Part shown: positions 1-5,946 of the stretch, in pieces | Layout of the letters: every line of letters starts with the position of its first letter | Position numbering within the stretch: position 1 is the stretch's first letter | DNA from: CBETVX01 sp965539935 | Lineage (GTDB): Bacteria; Bacillota; Clostridia; Peptostreptococcales; Caminicellaceae | Direction of reading: 5' to 3' | Assembly: GCA_965539935.1 (NCBI GenBank) | Contig: CBETVX010000088.1 | Coordinates: 1-7,073, forward strand | Length of the DNA: 7,073 nt | The notes under the pieces: generated by a model | What the model was told of the DNA's origin: nothing | What the model saw: the letters and a program-made list of their open reading frames with translations, nothing else | Databases searched by the model: none | Translations under genes and position numbers: made by a program

Positions 1-15
1 AAATTTTGCTTAGTT

Positions 16-330
16 TCATTTATTTATACTGGCTTTTCTTTGGGCAAATAAAATTCCTTTTCCTGTTTTCTCCACTTTTATTTCATAAACATCCTTCCTC
101 TCAAAATCAATAATTAGATTATACCAGACTTAATCTATTTAAATTATCATATACAATGATTATAAATATATATCAGAAATCTTTGTTTAGATTTCCATTC
201 TTTACAGATAAACTACCAATCCATTTCACCTTTAAAAATACTATATTCTTAAAATTCTATATTTGTATAAAATTTCCTTCTTGTTTAATAACATTTTTCT
301 TATCCTGTCAATTTACTTAAAAACATCAAA
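16..330 (-). pseudogene. possible heavily eroded gene remnant
   Basis: This is a weak call. On the minus strand, one frame keeps protein-like stretches separated by stops (for example VKWIGSLSVKNGNLNKDF, then a TGA). A shifted frame then gives a 37-residue stretch from about 126 to the TGA at 16-18, containing IIDFERKDVYEIKVEKTGKG. No start codon or ribosome site opens the whole region. The composition (charged residues alternating with beta-strand-like runs) resembles the small proteins elsewhere in this window, but I recognise no family. The part at 208-243 also belongs to a repeat shared with the CRISPR leader edge, so some of this region may never have been coding. Confidence 0.25.
208..243 (-). 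repeat. copy of the CRISPR-leader-edge sequence
   Basis: The segments 208-215 and 223-243 match 6459-6466 and 6467-6487 at 28 of 29 positions, with a 7-bp insertion (216-222) in this copy. At the other site the first block is the end of a canonical CRISPR repeat and the second block is the adjoining leader edge. The neighbouring 185-213 starts with GTTT and ends with TAAAC, as the CRISPR repeat does, but its interior matches poorly. It could be a ruined array start or simply a dispersed repeat. Confidence 0.5.
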
Positions 331-333
331 TTT

Positions 334-780
334 CTACATGTCCATATTTGATGCGCTAAAACTTATGCCTTCTGTATTATTCCATACTATTTTTTCAACA
401 GAATCATCATATATGATTCCAAAATAAACCCATTTACTCCCATTACTATAGGTTGAACCGTATAAACCCGCCCTCAGTTCTTCATGATATGGTAACAGTT
501 CTGCATTTACATCGACAATTTTATAACCACCAAATTTTTTCTCTGCAAGGGCACAATTTATATTCCCATTACCATTAAAATAAAAAAGCAGGCTTTCATA
601 TGGATTTATATCTATTTACTCAATCAATCTACTATATCTAAGTATGCTTTCCCCTTTACCCATATACTCTTTTTCCAGTGCAGTTAAAGGGGTTTTATGC
701 TGTATATACCAGACTAAGAATGATGCTATAAATAATATGAATATTATAAACATAATTAGCTTTGCTCTTTTATTAAACAA
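334..780 (-). pseudogene. membrane-anchored hypothetical protein, nonsense-interrupted
   Basis: A 149-codon minus-strand frame runs from a TTG at 780 to the TAG at 334-336, broken only by a TAA at 616-618 (codon 55). The TTG is preceded by a GGGGG ribosome site (790-794) with 9-nt spacing. Before the stop there is a hydrophobic helix at about residues 11-25 (IMFIIFILFIASFLVWY) after a basic start, which suggests a single-pass membrane anchor with an external C-terminal domain. After the stop the frame continues with convincing protein sequence (LLFYFNGNGNINCALAEKKF, later WVYFGIIYDDSVEKIVWNN). It has no usable restart codon, so the external domain is lost unless the stop is a sequencing error or is read through. 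It lies 76 bp downstream of the CPCC gene. I recognise no family. Confidence 0.7.
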
Positions 781-856
781 TACTTTATTCCCCCATAAAA
801 TTATATTTGTTTTATATTAAGTTACTCATACTTCTTGTTATATTACCATCAATGGT

Positions 857-1408
857 TTATATATTTTCACCTATGAACTCAGCAATATTATAAAAGTGCA
901 TTATATCAGCATATATGTCATACTTAATATCCTTTGCATATATGCCCCCTCTATACTCGTATATATGTTCCTTCTCATCGTAGGGTGATAAAACCCTATA
1001 ATATCCATGTTTTATAGGTGGATTTTCCTTCATGAACTCCTCTAAATCTATATTAATATTTTTTAGCTGCTCAGCCAGTGACCAATTATCTGGTTTATCC
1101 CTTTTTATTCTTTCCCATATCTCCTCTAATTCTTCCTTTGAACAATCGCTATTAGGCAAAGTATCCCTCTCATAAATCTGCTCATAGAACCACAGTGCTC
1201 CCGTTAATATCCACATTTTCCGATAGTATTCTATAGCCTCTTTTTCTGAGTAAATCCCATTTTCTACATCTAATTCATTATTATATGTAACTCCAAACTC
1301 AAAGCCACAGCATGGACATATAGAACAAGATGCCAATACTCCATTATAATAGGGGTCCTCATTTAATTTATCGTATCCACATATAGGACATATATATTTT
1401 TTATTCAA
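857..1408 (-). CDS. CPCC-type cysteine-rich hypothetical protein
   Basis: This is a 183-residue protein with an N-terminal zinc-ribbon-like module: C7-P-I-C10-G-Y, then C28 and the signature C31-P-C33-C34-G-F-E-F-G. This matches the Cys-rich CPCC family found in small uncharacterised proteins of Bacilli and Clostridia, where the cysteine pairs are expected to bind one zinc. The remainder is acidic and probably helical (KEAIEYYRKMW, SKEELEEIWERI), with no catalytic motif that I can see. The start is TTG at 1406-1408, because the GGAGG ribosome site (1417-1421) lies 8 nt upstream of it. An in-frame GTG at 1415-1417 would overlap that site and is not credible. The gene follows a short coding scrap ending at 1401 that overlaps its start. 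A small palindrome (ACCATTGATGGT, 845-856) follows the stop but lacks a T-run. CPCC proteins often sit among immunity genes; a function here is only inferred. Confidence 0.85.
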   Translation of the reverse strand: MNKKYICPICGYDKLNEDPYYNGVLASCSICPCCGFEFGVTYNNELDVENGIYSEKEAIEYYRKMWILTGALWFYEQIYERDTLPNSDCSKEELEEIWERIKRDKPDNWSLAEQLKNINIDLEEFMKENPPIKHGYYRVLSPYDEKEHIYEYRGGIYAKDIKYDIYADIMHFYNIAEFIGENI

Positions 1409-1478
1409 AAGATACACCTCCAGTAATTTTCATCATCTTAAGTCTATCTATAATAAGCTCTTCTTTGCAATATGGCAT
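1401..1478 (-). pseudogene. possible 3' scrap of a lost upstream gene
   Basis: There is a 25-residue open frame (MPYCKEELIIDRLKMMKITG and on) on the minus strand, whose TAA at 1401-1403 overlaps the first codons of the CPCC gene. The ATG at 1476-1478 has no ribosome site and is directly preceded by an in-frame TAG. The CPCC ribosome site lies inside this frame, the arrangement seen when one gene's tail is translationally coupled to the next. I read it as the tail of a deleted partner gene, but chance is possible at this length. Confidence 0.33.
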
Positions 1479-1560
1479 CTAGAAAGTTAAGAAAATTTAA
1501 ATATTAGTTATCTCCATAAAATACAAAAGTAAAATTTTCTGCATTATATTATAAAAAAAT

Positions 1561-1597
1561 ATCCTTCGTTTTTATTTGATAATAACAAACGAAGGAT
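1561..1597 (-). terminator. rho-independent terminator of the bgl remnant
   Basis: A perfect 11-bp inverted repeat (1561-1571 with 1587-1597; ATCCTTCGTTT and its complement) encloses a 15-nt loop. On the minus strand it is followed at once by a T-rich tract (1553-1560 read in reverse, ATTTTTTT). It lies 13 bp past the stop of the antiterminator remnant, so it is the natural end of that operon and has survived the loss of the genes. Confidence 0.92.
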
Positions 1598-1610
1598 ATA
1601 CTGGTAAATA

Positions 1611-2022
1611 TTAATTATTTATTATAAGTCTATTAATATGAACAATCAAATAAGTTAATTCCTCATTAGGTAAATGTTCATTAAAGTTTTCGTAAAAGTA
1701 GCTGTCTATTCTTAAAGCACATGAATATGCTTCCTTGTGCCTTGAACTAACCTGGTTAAATATGATATCATCAGTTTCTTCCAGAAGACTGTTTGCAAAA
1801 TACCTTTCCACAAAGTATTTAAGTTGTTACCTATAATAACTTCGCACTGGGCTGCCATAACAACACCTAAAACTCCAGGTACTTTCTTTAGTTTTTCTAT
1901 ATTTATTTTCCTATCATCAATAAGGTAAAACAAAGCCTTGTTGAGCAATGTTTTAAATGATTTACGTTCTTTTCACCACCAACAAGTTTTAAAATGTTAG
2001 TTGCTGTTTTTTTATAATCCAT
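1611..2022 (-). pseudogene. collapsed beta-glucoside PTS operon: EIIB start fused to LicT/BglG PRD2 end
   Basis: The ATG at 2020-2022 has AGGAG at 2031-2035, 8 nt upstream. It opens a PTS EIIB domain of the Bgl type: MDYKKTATNILKLVGGEKNV, then H-C26-S-T-R-L, where Cys26 is the expected phosphorylation site. A one-base loss near 1920 shifts the frame and ends it at a TAA (1903-1905). The next frame continues the same domain (KLKKVPGVLGVV, then EVIIGN). At about 1817-1826 the sequence switches abruptly, in a third frame, to the C-terminal end of a LicT/BglG antiterminator: LKYFVERYF, then HKEAYSCALRIDSYFYENF, and YLIVHINRL with the conserved PRD2 histidine. It ends at 1611. From knowledge of the family, a full EIIBCA has about 600 residues and LicT about 277. 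So nearly all of the permease, anything that lay between, and roughly the first 200 residues of the regulator have been deleted. The usual TRLRF arginine is Cys here (TGT, one transition from CGT), a further sign of relaxed selection. Neither piece can function. Confidence 0.9.
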
Positions 2023-2079
2023 ATTCAACTCTCCTAATGTTTTTTATAGGTTTATTTTTTGGCCAAAACAATAACTAAC

Positions 2080-2126
2080 AAAAAAAGACCCGTAAAAATA
2101 ACAAGTACTTGTTGTTTTTATGGATC
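2080..2126 (-). terminator. leader terminator of the LicT/BglG switch
   Basis: On the minus strand, 2107-2126 pairs with 2087-2106 over 20 positions. There are two mismatches and one G-U pair, the apex is AAGTACTT, and seven T's follow (2080-2086). The 5' foot of the stem (GATCC, 2122-2126) is also the 3' end of the RAT hairpin, so the two structures exclude each other. By analogy with licS/bgl leaders, this would stop transcription about 60 nt before the EIIB start unless a phosphorylated antiterminator stabilises the RAT. Confidence 0.92.
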
Positions 2127-2152
2127 CTGCCTGCATTACCAGTAACATGTCC
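2122..2152 (-). promoter_or_regulatory. RAT ribonucleic antiterminator (BglG/LicT binding site)
   Basis: The minus strand reads GGACATGTTACTGG, then TAATGCAGGCAGGATCC. This matches the known RAT pattern of GGAT-TGTTACTG, a short loop, GCAGGCA and a closing CC. In this family a dimeric antiterminator binds the short imperfect hairpin and blocks formation of the overlapping terminator when beta-glucosides are present. The site starts about 15-20 nt after the predicted transcription start and appears intact, although its own regulator gene (1611-2022) is destroyed. Only a LicT/BglG homologue encoded elsewhere could operate it. Confidence 0.9.
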
Positions 2153-2173
2153 GGTTCTTAATTTTATTGAATC

Positions 2174-2202
2174 ATTATATTATATAAAAAACAAAAGTTC
2201 AA
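2174..2202 (-). promoter_or_regulatory. sigma-A-type promoter of the bgl remnant
   Basis: The minus strand has TTGAAC (2197-2202), a 17-nt spacer, then TATAAT (2174-2179). This is a near-consensus housekeeping promoter placed so that transcription would start at about 2165-2168, just ahead of the RAT. It is the clearest promoter in the window. Confidence 0.85.
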
Positions 2203-2329
2203 GCTATAACGATAAAAATGTTTAACCCACGCCTTCCCAAACTATCACTATTCTGTAAGTATATATGCTTCCTCTTTATATATAATTTAAGAACTGTATA
2301 GTGCTCTATCTTTATTTGCCTAGCTTTGT

Positions 2330-2842
2330 TTAATACTCTCGATTACTTGAAACCTTGTCTTTAATGCCTATGGTTATTTTTTCAAGCTTATTATAGTTTT
2401 TGTTTAATACTATATACATATTTCTTCTCCAATAATCTGAAAACCCATCTTTTCCTTGCGTAAATCCCTGCTTAATCAAAACATTAACAGCTTTATTAAA
2501 TTCATCACCAACCTTAATCCCAAAAACATCATACTTTGGATCTATGACTTCAATTTCATTTACCTTACGATAAAAATCTGTATCTCTATCATTTAAAAAG
2601 GATAAGAATATCCCCTTACTAGGATACTGCAATTTGTAACCACCAAAACCAGGTAAATATATCTCTTCTTCCCCAATTAATCCTTTTACTTCACTTTCTG
2701 GCATCATTAATTTAATACCGCTAACATTAATTTTTTTATTAGCCTGCCATACCAAAATATGTTGATTATATATATAAATCATAAGAACACTAAATATAAG
2801 AACTACTATTATAAAAAATATAGCTATTACTTTTTTAGTCAT
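2330..2842 (-). CDS. membrane-anchored hypothetical protein
   Basis: This is a 170-residue protein starting MTKKVIAIFFIIVVLIFSVL: a basic start followed by one long hydrophobic helix (about residues 4-23) and a soluble part, so probably a single-pass protein with an external domain. There is no lipobox cysteine. The external part has two similar pieces, IKLMMPESEVKGLIGEEE and FGIKVGDEFNKAVNVLIKQG. This G-x-K-x-G-x-x-x-x-x-V pattern recalls SmpA/BamE-like or related two-layer folds, but the resemblance is only structural. I chose the ATG at 2840-2842 because a GGGATGG stretch lies about 11 nt upstream. The in-frame ATG at 2855-2857 would add five residues (MVGVS) and has no good ribosome site. 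Upstream is 2858-2944, non-coding; downstream is 2203-2329, where I see neither a gene nor a clear terminator. The function is not recognised. Confidence 0.8.
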   Translation of the reverse strand: MTKKVIAIFFIIVVLIFSVLMIYIYNQHILVWQANKKINVSGIKLMMPESEVKGLIGEEEIYLPGFGGYKLQYPSKGIFLSFLNDRDTDFYRKVNEIEVIDPKYDVFGIKVGDEFNKAVNVLIKQGFTQGKDGFSDYWRRNMYIVLNKNYNKLEKITIGIKDKVSSNREY

Positions 2843-2944
2843 AGAAACACCAACCATCCCAAGTTATAATAATTCTATACTGAATCATGATAATTATGAC
2901 GATTTAAAATAAAAATAGTTTCACATATCAATCCATATAGCATA

Positions 2945-3031
2945 CTATTCAGTATTAAATACATCTTCACCTATCATAAAACCATTGTGCTCCATTAACC
3001 TCCCCATTGTACGATAGTATTTTATTAGATC
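2945..3031 (-). pseudogene. stranded C-terminal tail of the 3032-3568 gene
   Basis: Directly after the TAG at 3032-3034 the same frame stays open for 28 codons (DLIKYYRTMGRLMEHNGFMI, ending GEDVFNTE) to the next TAG at 2945-2947. Its helical, charged composition looks like a genuine protein end. The likeliest reading is that the ancestral protein had 207 residues and lost its final helix to a nonsense mutation. An internal ATG preceded by GGGGAGG (ATGGGGAGGTTAATG) exists, but it would give only a short peptide. Confidence 0.6.
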
Positions 3032-3568
3032 CTAGGAGGTAAAAAATGATACAATATCCCAAGCATAATCCTTTTCTTTCCTTTCCCAAACTAAAGAAAG
3101 TTCTATATATTTTCTAAAATTTTCATCTCTATATTTTTCTGGATCATCTTTAATTTTAAAGATATATCCCCTTTTTGTAATCTCCAAAACTTCATAGGGC
3201 AGTACATATTTGGTATGATTCATATTCTTTGGCCATCTATCTTTAGGATGAGTTTCTTCTAAGGAATCTGAATCTGGAGCACCTATTCCTATAATATAAT
3301 CGTCAACTTCACCCACTATATTCAAAGCATTTTCACCGCCACCATCATTAACCAATTCGCCATTATCAAGTTCACAGGTAATTATGTCTCCTACTGAAAA
3401 AGTAGCTAAATCTACTATAATTTTATAACATCCTTGTGGCTGAACTGCTATATCTCCATTTAGCCAATAGGTATTATTTATACTCTCTTCCATTAAAAAA
3501 GATGAAATTTCAGAATTTCTGTATACTTTAAAGTATCCTATAGGTGTTTTGAATTTATCTAAGATCAT
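3032..3568 (-). CDS. hypothetical protein, probably nonsense-truncated
   Basis: The product has 178 residues. The ATG at 3566-3568 is preceded by AAAGGA with about 8-nt spacing. The protein is soluble, acidic and rich in beta-strand-like segments: WLNGDIAVQPQGCYKIIVDL, FSVGDIITCELDNGELV, a GGGEN turn, then EVDDYIIGIGAPDSDS. A Trp/Lys-rich stretch follows (HPKDRWPKNMNHTKYVLPYE). I recognise no named family and no catalytic motif. It is the last gene of a run with DUF3885 (35-bp gap) and 4258-4689, so probably co-transcribed. The stop is suspicious, because the frame continues for 28 more protein-like codons (2945-3031); the product may lack its last helix. Candidate roles include an immunity-like protein, by neighbourhood only. 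Confidence 0.8.
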   Translation of the reverse strand: MILDKFKTPIGYFKVYRNSEISSFLMEESINNTYWLNGDIAVQPQGCYKIIVDLATFSVGDIITCELDNGELVNDGGGENALNIVGEVDDYIIGIGAPDSDSLEETHPKDRWPKNMNHTKYVLPYEVLEITKRGYIFKIKDDPEKYRDENFRKYIELSLVWERKEKDYAWDIVSFFTS

Positions 3569-3603
3569 ATCTGATTTCCTTTCATATTAGTATTTATAAA
3601 ATA

Positions 3604-4224
3604 TTATCGGAACATCATATCAATTTTTTCTCGATCATAGTCAAGTATCCATGTATTTAATTTTTGATATAGTGGCATTAATGTATTTTTGTCTTGAGCC
3701 ACAATATCAAGTCCCCTATCATCATACAGGTGCAACATAACGTGCCCTTCAGTATCAAATAAATATACCGACGAAACAAATTCCTCAACTCCACCTAAAT
3801 CACCAAGAATAATCTCCCTAAATACTTTTTCCATGGATATTTTTACTTTCTTTAGATCCCAATAAAACTCAGTTCTTTTAATTATATCACCATGGACTTT
3901 TATATCTTGTGAGTATTCTTCATGGGGCATAATTGCTACTATTTTTTCTTGAAATATAGTTTTAAAATTATACTTTTCCTTATCATTTTGGTGGTATACT
4001 TTCCACAACAATATACTAGGGTTTTTTATTCCATTATTATATATGGTCATAGTGCGATTTATTGCATTATCAATATACACCTTCGAAACATTGCCATCAT
4101 TGTCATATATATCCCCTACTCCAATTTCAAAGCGAATTGCCCTAGAACAATTGTAAAATATAGGATCTTTAAAATTATCTAATCCAAATAATTTTAACTC
4201 TCTTTGAATTTCTTCTTTAAGCAA
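3604..4224 (-). CDS. DUF3885 domain protein
   Basis: This is a 206-residue soluble protein. The C-terminal part carries the hallmark of DUF3885: SSVYLFDT, then HLYDDRGLDI (about 165-174), PLYQKLNTWILDYDRE (about 184-199). The N-terminal half (FEIGVGDIYDNDGNVSKVYI, about 32-51) fits the family's opening FEIG...VY region. The start is TTG at 4222-4224, fixed by GGGAGG (4233-4238) with an 8-nt spacer; no ATG fits. DUF3885 proteins have no known biochemical activity and are common in Bacilli and Clostridia, often beside other small orphan genes. Here the gene lies 33 bp after 4258-4689 and 35 bp before 3032-3568, which suggests one transcript. No residue pattern suggests an enzyme active site, although the YDDRGLD loop is the obvious candidate functional surface. 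Confidence 0.9.
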   Translation of the reverse strand: MLKEEIQRELKLFGLDNFKDPIFYNCSRAIRFEIGVGDIYDNDGNVSKVYIDNAINRTMTIYNNGIKNPSILLWKVYHQNDKEKYNFKTIFQEKIVAIMPHEEYSQDIKVHGDIIKRTEFYWDLKKVKISMEKVFREIILGDLGGVEEFVSSVYLFDTEGHVMLHLYDDRGLDIVAQDKNTLMPLYQKLNTWILDYDREKIDMMFR

Positions 4225-4257
4225 ATAATATGCCTCCCTTTATCCCTCTATTATAAT

Positions 4258-4689
4258 CTATTCATCTACAACATAGCTCATATCACCTAAATGATATATT
4301 TCCACCCTACATTCTTTAATAGCATCTCCATCTGAAAGATACCCATCAAATTTTGATGTATTATATCCATAGGTTTCATCTATAATTTCAAACCTAACAT
4401 TCTTAAACTGATTTATAAATCTTTTTAACTCCATTTTTTCGCCAGTAAAGGATCCAACATTTCCACATAGAACATCTTTATAATTAAGAAGATACACAAA
4501 ACTAAAATCCCAATCTATATTCTCAATTTCAACCCTTCCCATTATTTCATTAAAGGGCTCCGTGGTTTTTATAAATCCAGATTGAAATTTCATAATAAGA
4601 TTATCTTCTGATACCTCAAAATTAACAACTACTCCATCGTGCAAACTATAGGGTAAGTTTGTTATATTATTACGAATGACTTTCTTCAT
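4258..4689 (-). CDS. small LHD-motif hypothetical protein
   Basis: This is a 143-residue soluble protein. The ATG at 4687-4689 has an excellent GGGAGG site (4697-4702) with 7-nt spacing. It begins with basic residues, then N-L-P-Y-S-L-H-D-G, followed by alternating strands (VVVNFEVSEDNLIMKFQSGF) and a late block, FEIIDETYGYNTSKFDGYL and EIYHLGDMSYVVDE. An early LHD followed by strand-turn-strand is a pattern I associate with small uncharacterised beta-rich proteins in Clostridia, but I cannot name the family. The first gene of a three-gene run, it follows a 113-bp gap that contains a TATAAT (4751-4756) with no good -35 partner, so a promoter there is only possible. Confidence 0.82.
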   Translation of the reverse strand: MKKVIRNNITNLPYSLHDGVVVNFEVSEDNLIMKFQSGFIKTTEPFNEIMGRVEIENIDWDFSFVYLLNYKDVLCGNVGSFTGEKMELKRFINQFKNVRFEIIDETYGYNTSKFDGYLSDGDAIKECRVEIYHLGDMSYVVDE

Positions 4690-4802
4690 TCAGTTACCTC
4701 CCAAATCCACATTTCTTATTAAATCTTTAAATTTAAAAAACAGATTACTTATTATACTTAAACTTCTTCCTATGGGGATACTATACTAATTCTTTTAATA
4801 TC

Positions 4803-5246
4803 TTATACTAATTCAATGGCTTCATTAAAATATTCCTTAAATTTTTTAGAAACTTTTTCATCCTTACTTAACAATGTGACATAACTACTGTCACAACAAT
4901 CAATCTCAATGGTAGCCTGGGGGTGCTGAATCCTCATATTAGACCAAAATTCATAATTATCATGTATATGGGGTACAATCTCCAAATTGTCATTATTTAA
5001 TTCAATATCCCGCTCAAATCCAGAGAATACTGCCCAAACAAATTGTATATCTTCTCTATTAAGGATCTTCGTCAGCTCATCTCCAGAGATAAAAGTTCCC
5101 TCCTTTATTTCTTCTACTTGGGGATAACACTCTATATCTGTTATTAACCAATTATAATTATTTTGCAGTCCTCCTAGGGATTTGAAAATCACTGCCATAT
5201 CGGTAAAACTATTTATTTTTGTAGTATCTTTTAATATATAGTTCAT
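4803..5246 (-). CDS. small hypothetical protein
   Basis: This is a 147-residue acidic soluble protein. The ATG at 5244-5246 is preceded by AAAGGTGAG about 5 nt upstream. Recognisable pieces are YNWLITDIECYPQ (about 31-43), FISGDELTKIL, DIQFVWAVFSGFERDI (a Trp/Phe-rich core), then IQHPQATIEIDCCDSSYVTL and a helical end, KKFKEYFNEAIELV. The layout (Trp-rich strand, long loop, DSS near a final strand, C-terminal helix) resembles small unnamed Bacillus/Clostridium proteins and faintly DUF2691, but I would not assign it. It is separated by 190 bp from the upstream gene and by 113 bp from the next, so it may have its own transcript; its 5' leader contains a hairpin (5267-5294). Confidence 0.8.
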   Translation of the reverse strand: MNYILKDTTKINSFTDMAVIFKSLGGLQNNYNWLITDIECYPQVEEIKEGTFISGDELTKILNREDIQFVWAVFSGFERDIELNNDNLEIVPHIHDNYEFWSNMRIQHPQATIEIDCCDSSYVTLLSKDEKVSKKFKEYFNEAIELV

Positions 5247-5266
5247 TAACTCACCTTTTTATATAT

Positions 5267-5294
5267 GAATTAAATAAGCTTTGCTTTCTAATTC
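5267..5294 (-). other. hairpin in the 5' leader of the 4803-5246 gene
   Basis: GAATTA (5267-5272) pairs with TAATTC (5289-5294), and inside it AAGC (5276-5279) pairs with GCTT (5283-5286) around a 3-nt loop. It ends about 10 nt upstream of the ribosome site of the 147-residue gene. It may affect translation or message stability. It lacks a downstream T-run in the minus direction, so it is not an ordinary terminator. Confidence 0.4.
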
Positions 5295-5418
5295 AATTTG
5301 ATTAGCCTAGCAGGCATAAAACCATAGGAGTTTAGGGATTTTTAGCACAAAATCATATGACTTTAATATTTCAGATACAGGTTCATTTTATTAGTTCTGT
5401 TAAAAGAGCTTATTTAAT
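5269..5418. repeat. 12-bp inverted repeat flanking the short hairpin-repeat copy
   Basis: ATTAAATAAGCT at 5269-5280 is the exact complement of 5407-5418. An 8-bp partner pair lies just inside and outside (AATTCAAT at 5290-5297, ATTGAATT at 5423-5430). These arms enclose the repeat copy at 5318-5397. They could be element ends, or chance in AT-rich DNA. Confidence 0.35.
5318..5397. repeat. short copy of the hairpin-plus-end repeat
   Basis: This non-coding stretch aligns with 6799-6847 (the hairpin) and then with 6870-6911 (the right end of the inverted-repeat element). Shared strings include ATTTTTAGC, CAAAATCA, ATGACTTTA and TTTATTAG. The copy at 6799-6911 has about 30 extra bases from an internal tandem duplication. 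Pairing within the hairpin arms is poorer here than at 6799-6847. No matching left end is visible, so this is a partial or decayed copy of the same repeat family. Confidence 0.65.
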
Positions 5419-5436
5419 AATTATTGAATTGTTTCT

Positions 5437-5946
5437 CTATTCCTTTAATGGGTTAAGGATAACGACTTTATCTACTGTCCATTCATTAAACCCTTCTTTT
5501 TTAAGTCTAAAGTAGATACTTCCACTATAACTTCCAATTTGTGTATAACCATCTTCCATTTTAGGATCATAAATTAGATAATCCACCATAGCATCTACAT
5601 CATAAAATCCTTTTTTATGCTCACCTATATACTTAATATATTTATCCAAAGTAATATTTTTCTTAATCCAAAGCCTTTTTTTAGCCATTACATTTCTTTT
5701 ACTTAGCTTCCAGTCTACTTTATTTTCAAAATCAATTACAGGAAACCCATAATCAATACTGCTTTCTTTAAAACTATTTATTTTATCTAATTGCTCTAAA
5801 GTTAACCCATATAATAAATTATTTTCATTGCTATGTCCTAATATATCATCTACAACATTTATGGGCTTTACAAATGTATAATTATAAAAAATATAAATTG
5901 CTATGATAAAAAAGCTTATAATTATAATAAAATGTTTTCTTTTCAT
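5437..5946 (-). CDS. membrane-anchored hypothetical protein
   Basis: This is a 169-residue protein with MKRKHFIIIISFFIIAIYIF at its start: three basic residues, then a hydrophobic helix (about 6-24), giving a single-pass anchor with an external C-terminal domain. There is no lipobox. The external part contains YGLTLEQLDKINSFKESS, KKNITLDKYIKYIGEHKKGF and a strand-rich end (YTQIGSYSGSIYFRLKKEGF, then EWTVDKVVILNP). That end resembles secreted lipoprotein-type immunity or envelope proteins, but I recognise no family. The ATG (5944-5946) abuts the TAA of the broken gene upstream, and the GGAG ribosome site (about 8-nt spacing) lies inside that gene's tail. The two were therefore a translationally coupled pair before the partner decayed. 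Confidence 0.82.
   Translation of the reverse strand: MKRKHFIIIISFFIIAIYIFYNYTFVKPINVVDDILGHSNENNLLYGLTLEQLDKINSFKESSIDYGFPVIDFENKVDWKLSKRNVMAKKRLWIKKNITLDKYIKYIGEHKKGFYDVDAMVDYLIYDPKMEDGYTQIGSYSGSIYFRLKKEGFNEWTVDKVVILNPLKE

Noticed and set aside
797..856. Promoter or terminator between the CPCC gene and the broken membrane-protein gene
   Set aside because: There is a TATAAT-like box without a -35 and a 5-bp palindrome without a T-run; neither is convincing.
3922..4182. 86-codon plus-strand open frame
   Set aside because: It lies entirely inside the DUF3885 gene on the other strand and translates to low-complexity Ile/Tyr-rich sequence; an antisense shadow.
4751..4779. Promoter ahead of the three-gene run
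   Set aside because: TATAAT at 4751-4756 is good, but the bases at the -35 position (ATCCCC) do not resemble TTGACA at 17-18 nt spacing, so I did not list it.
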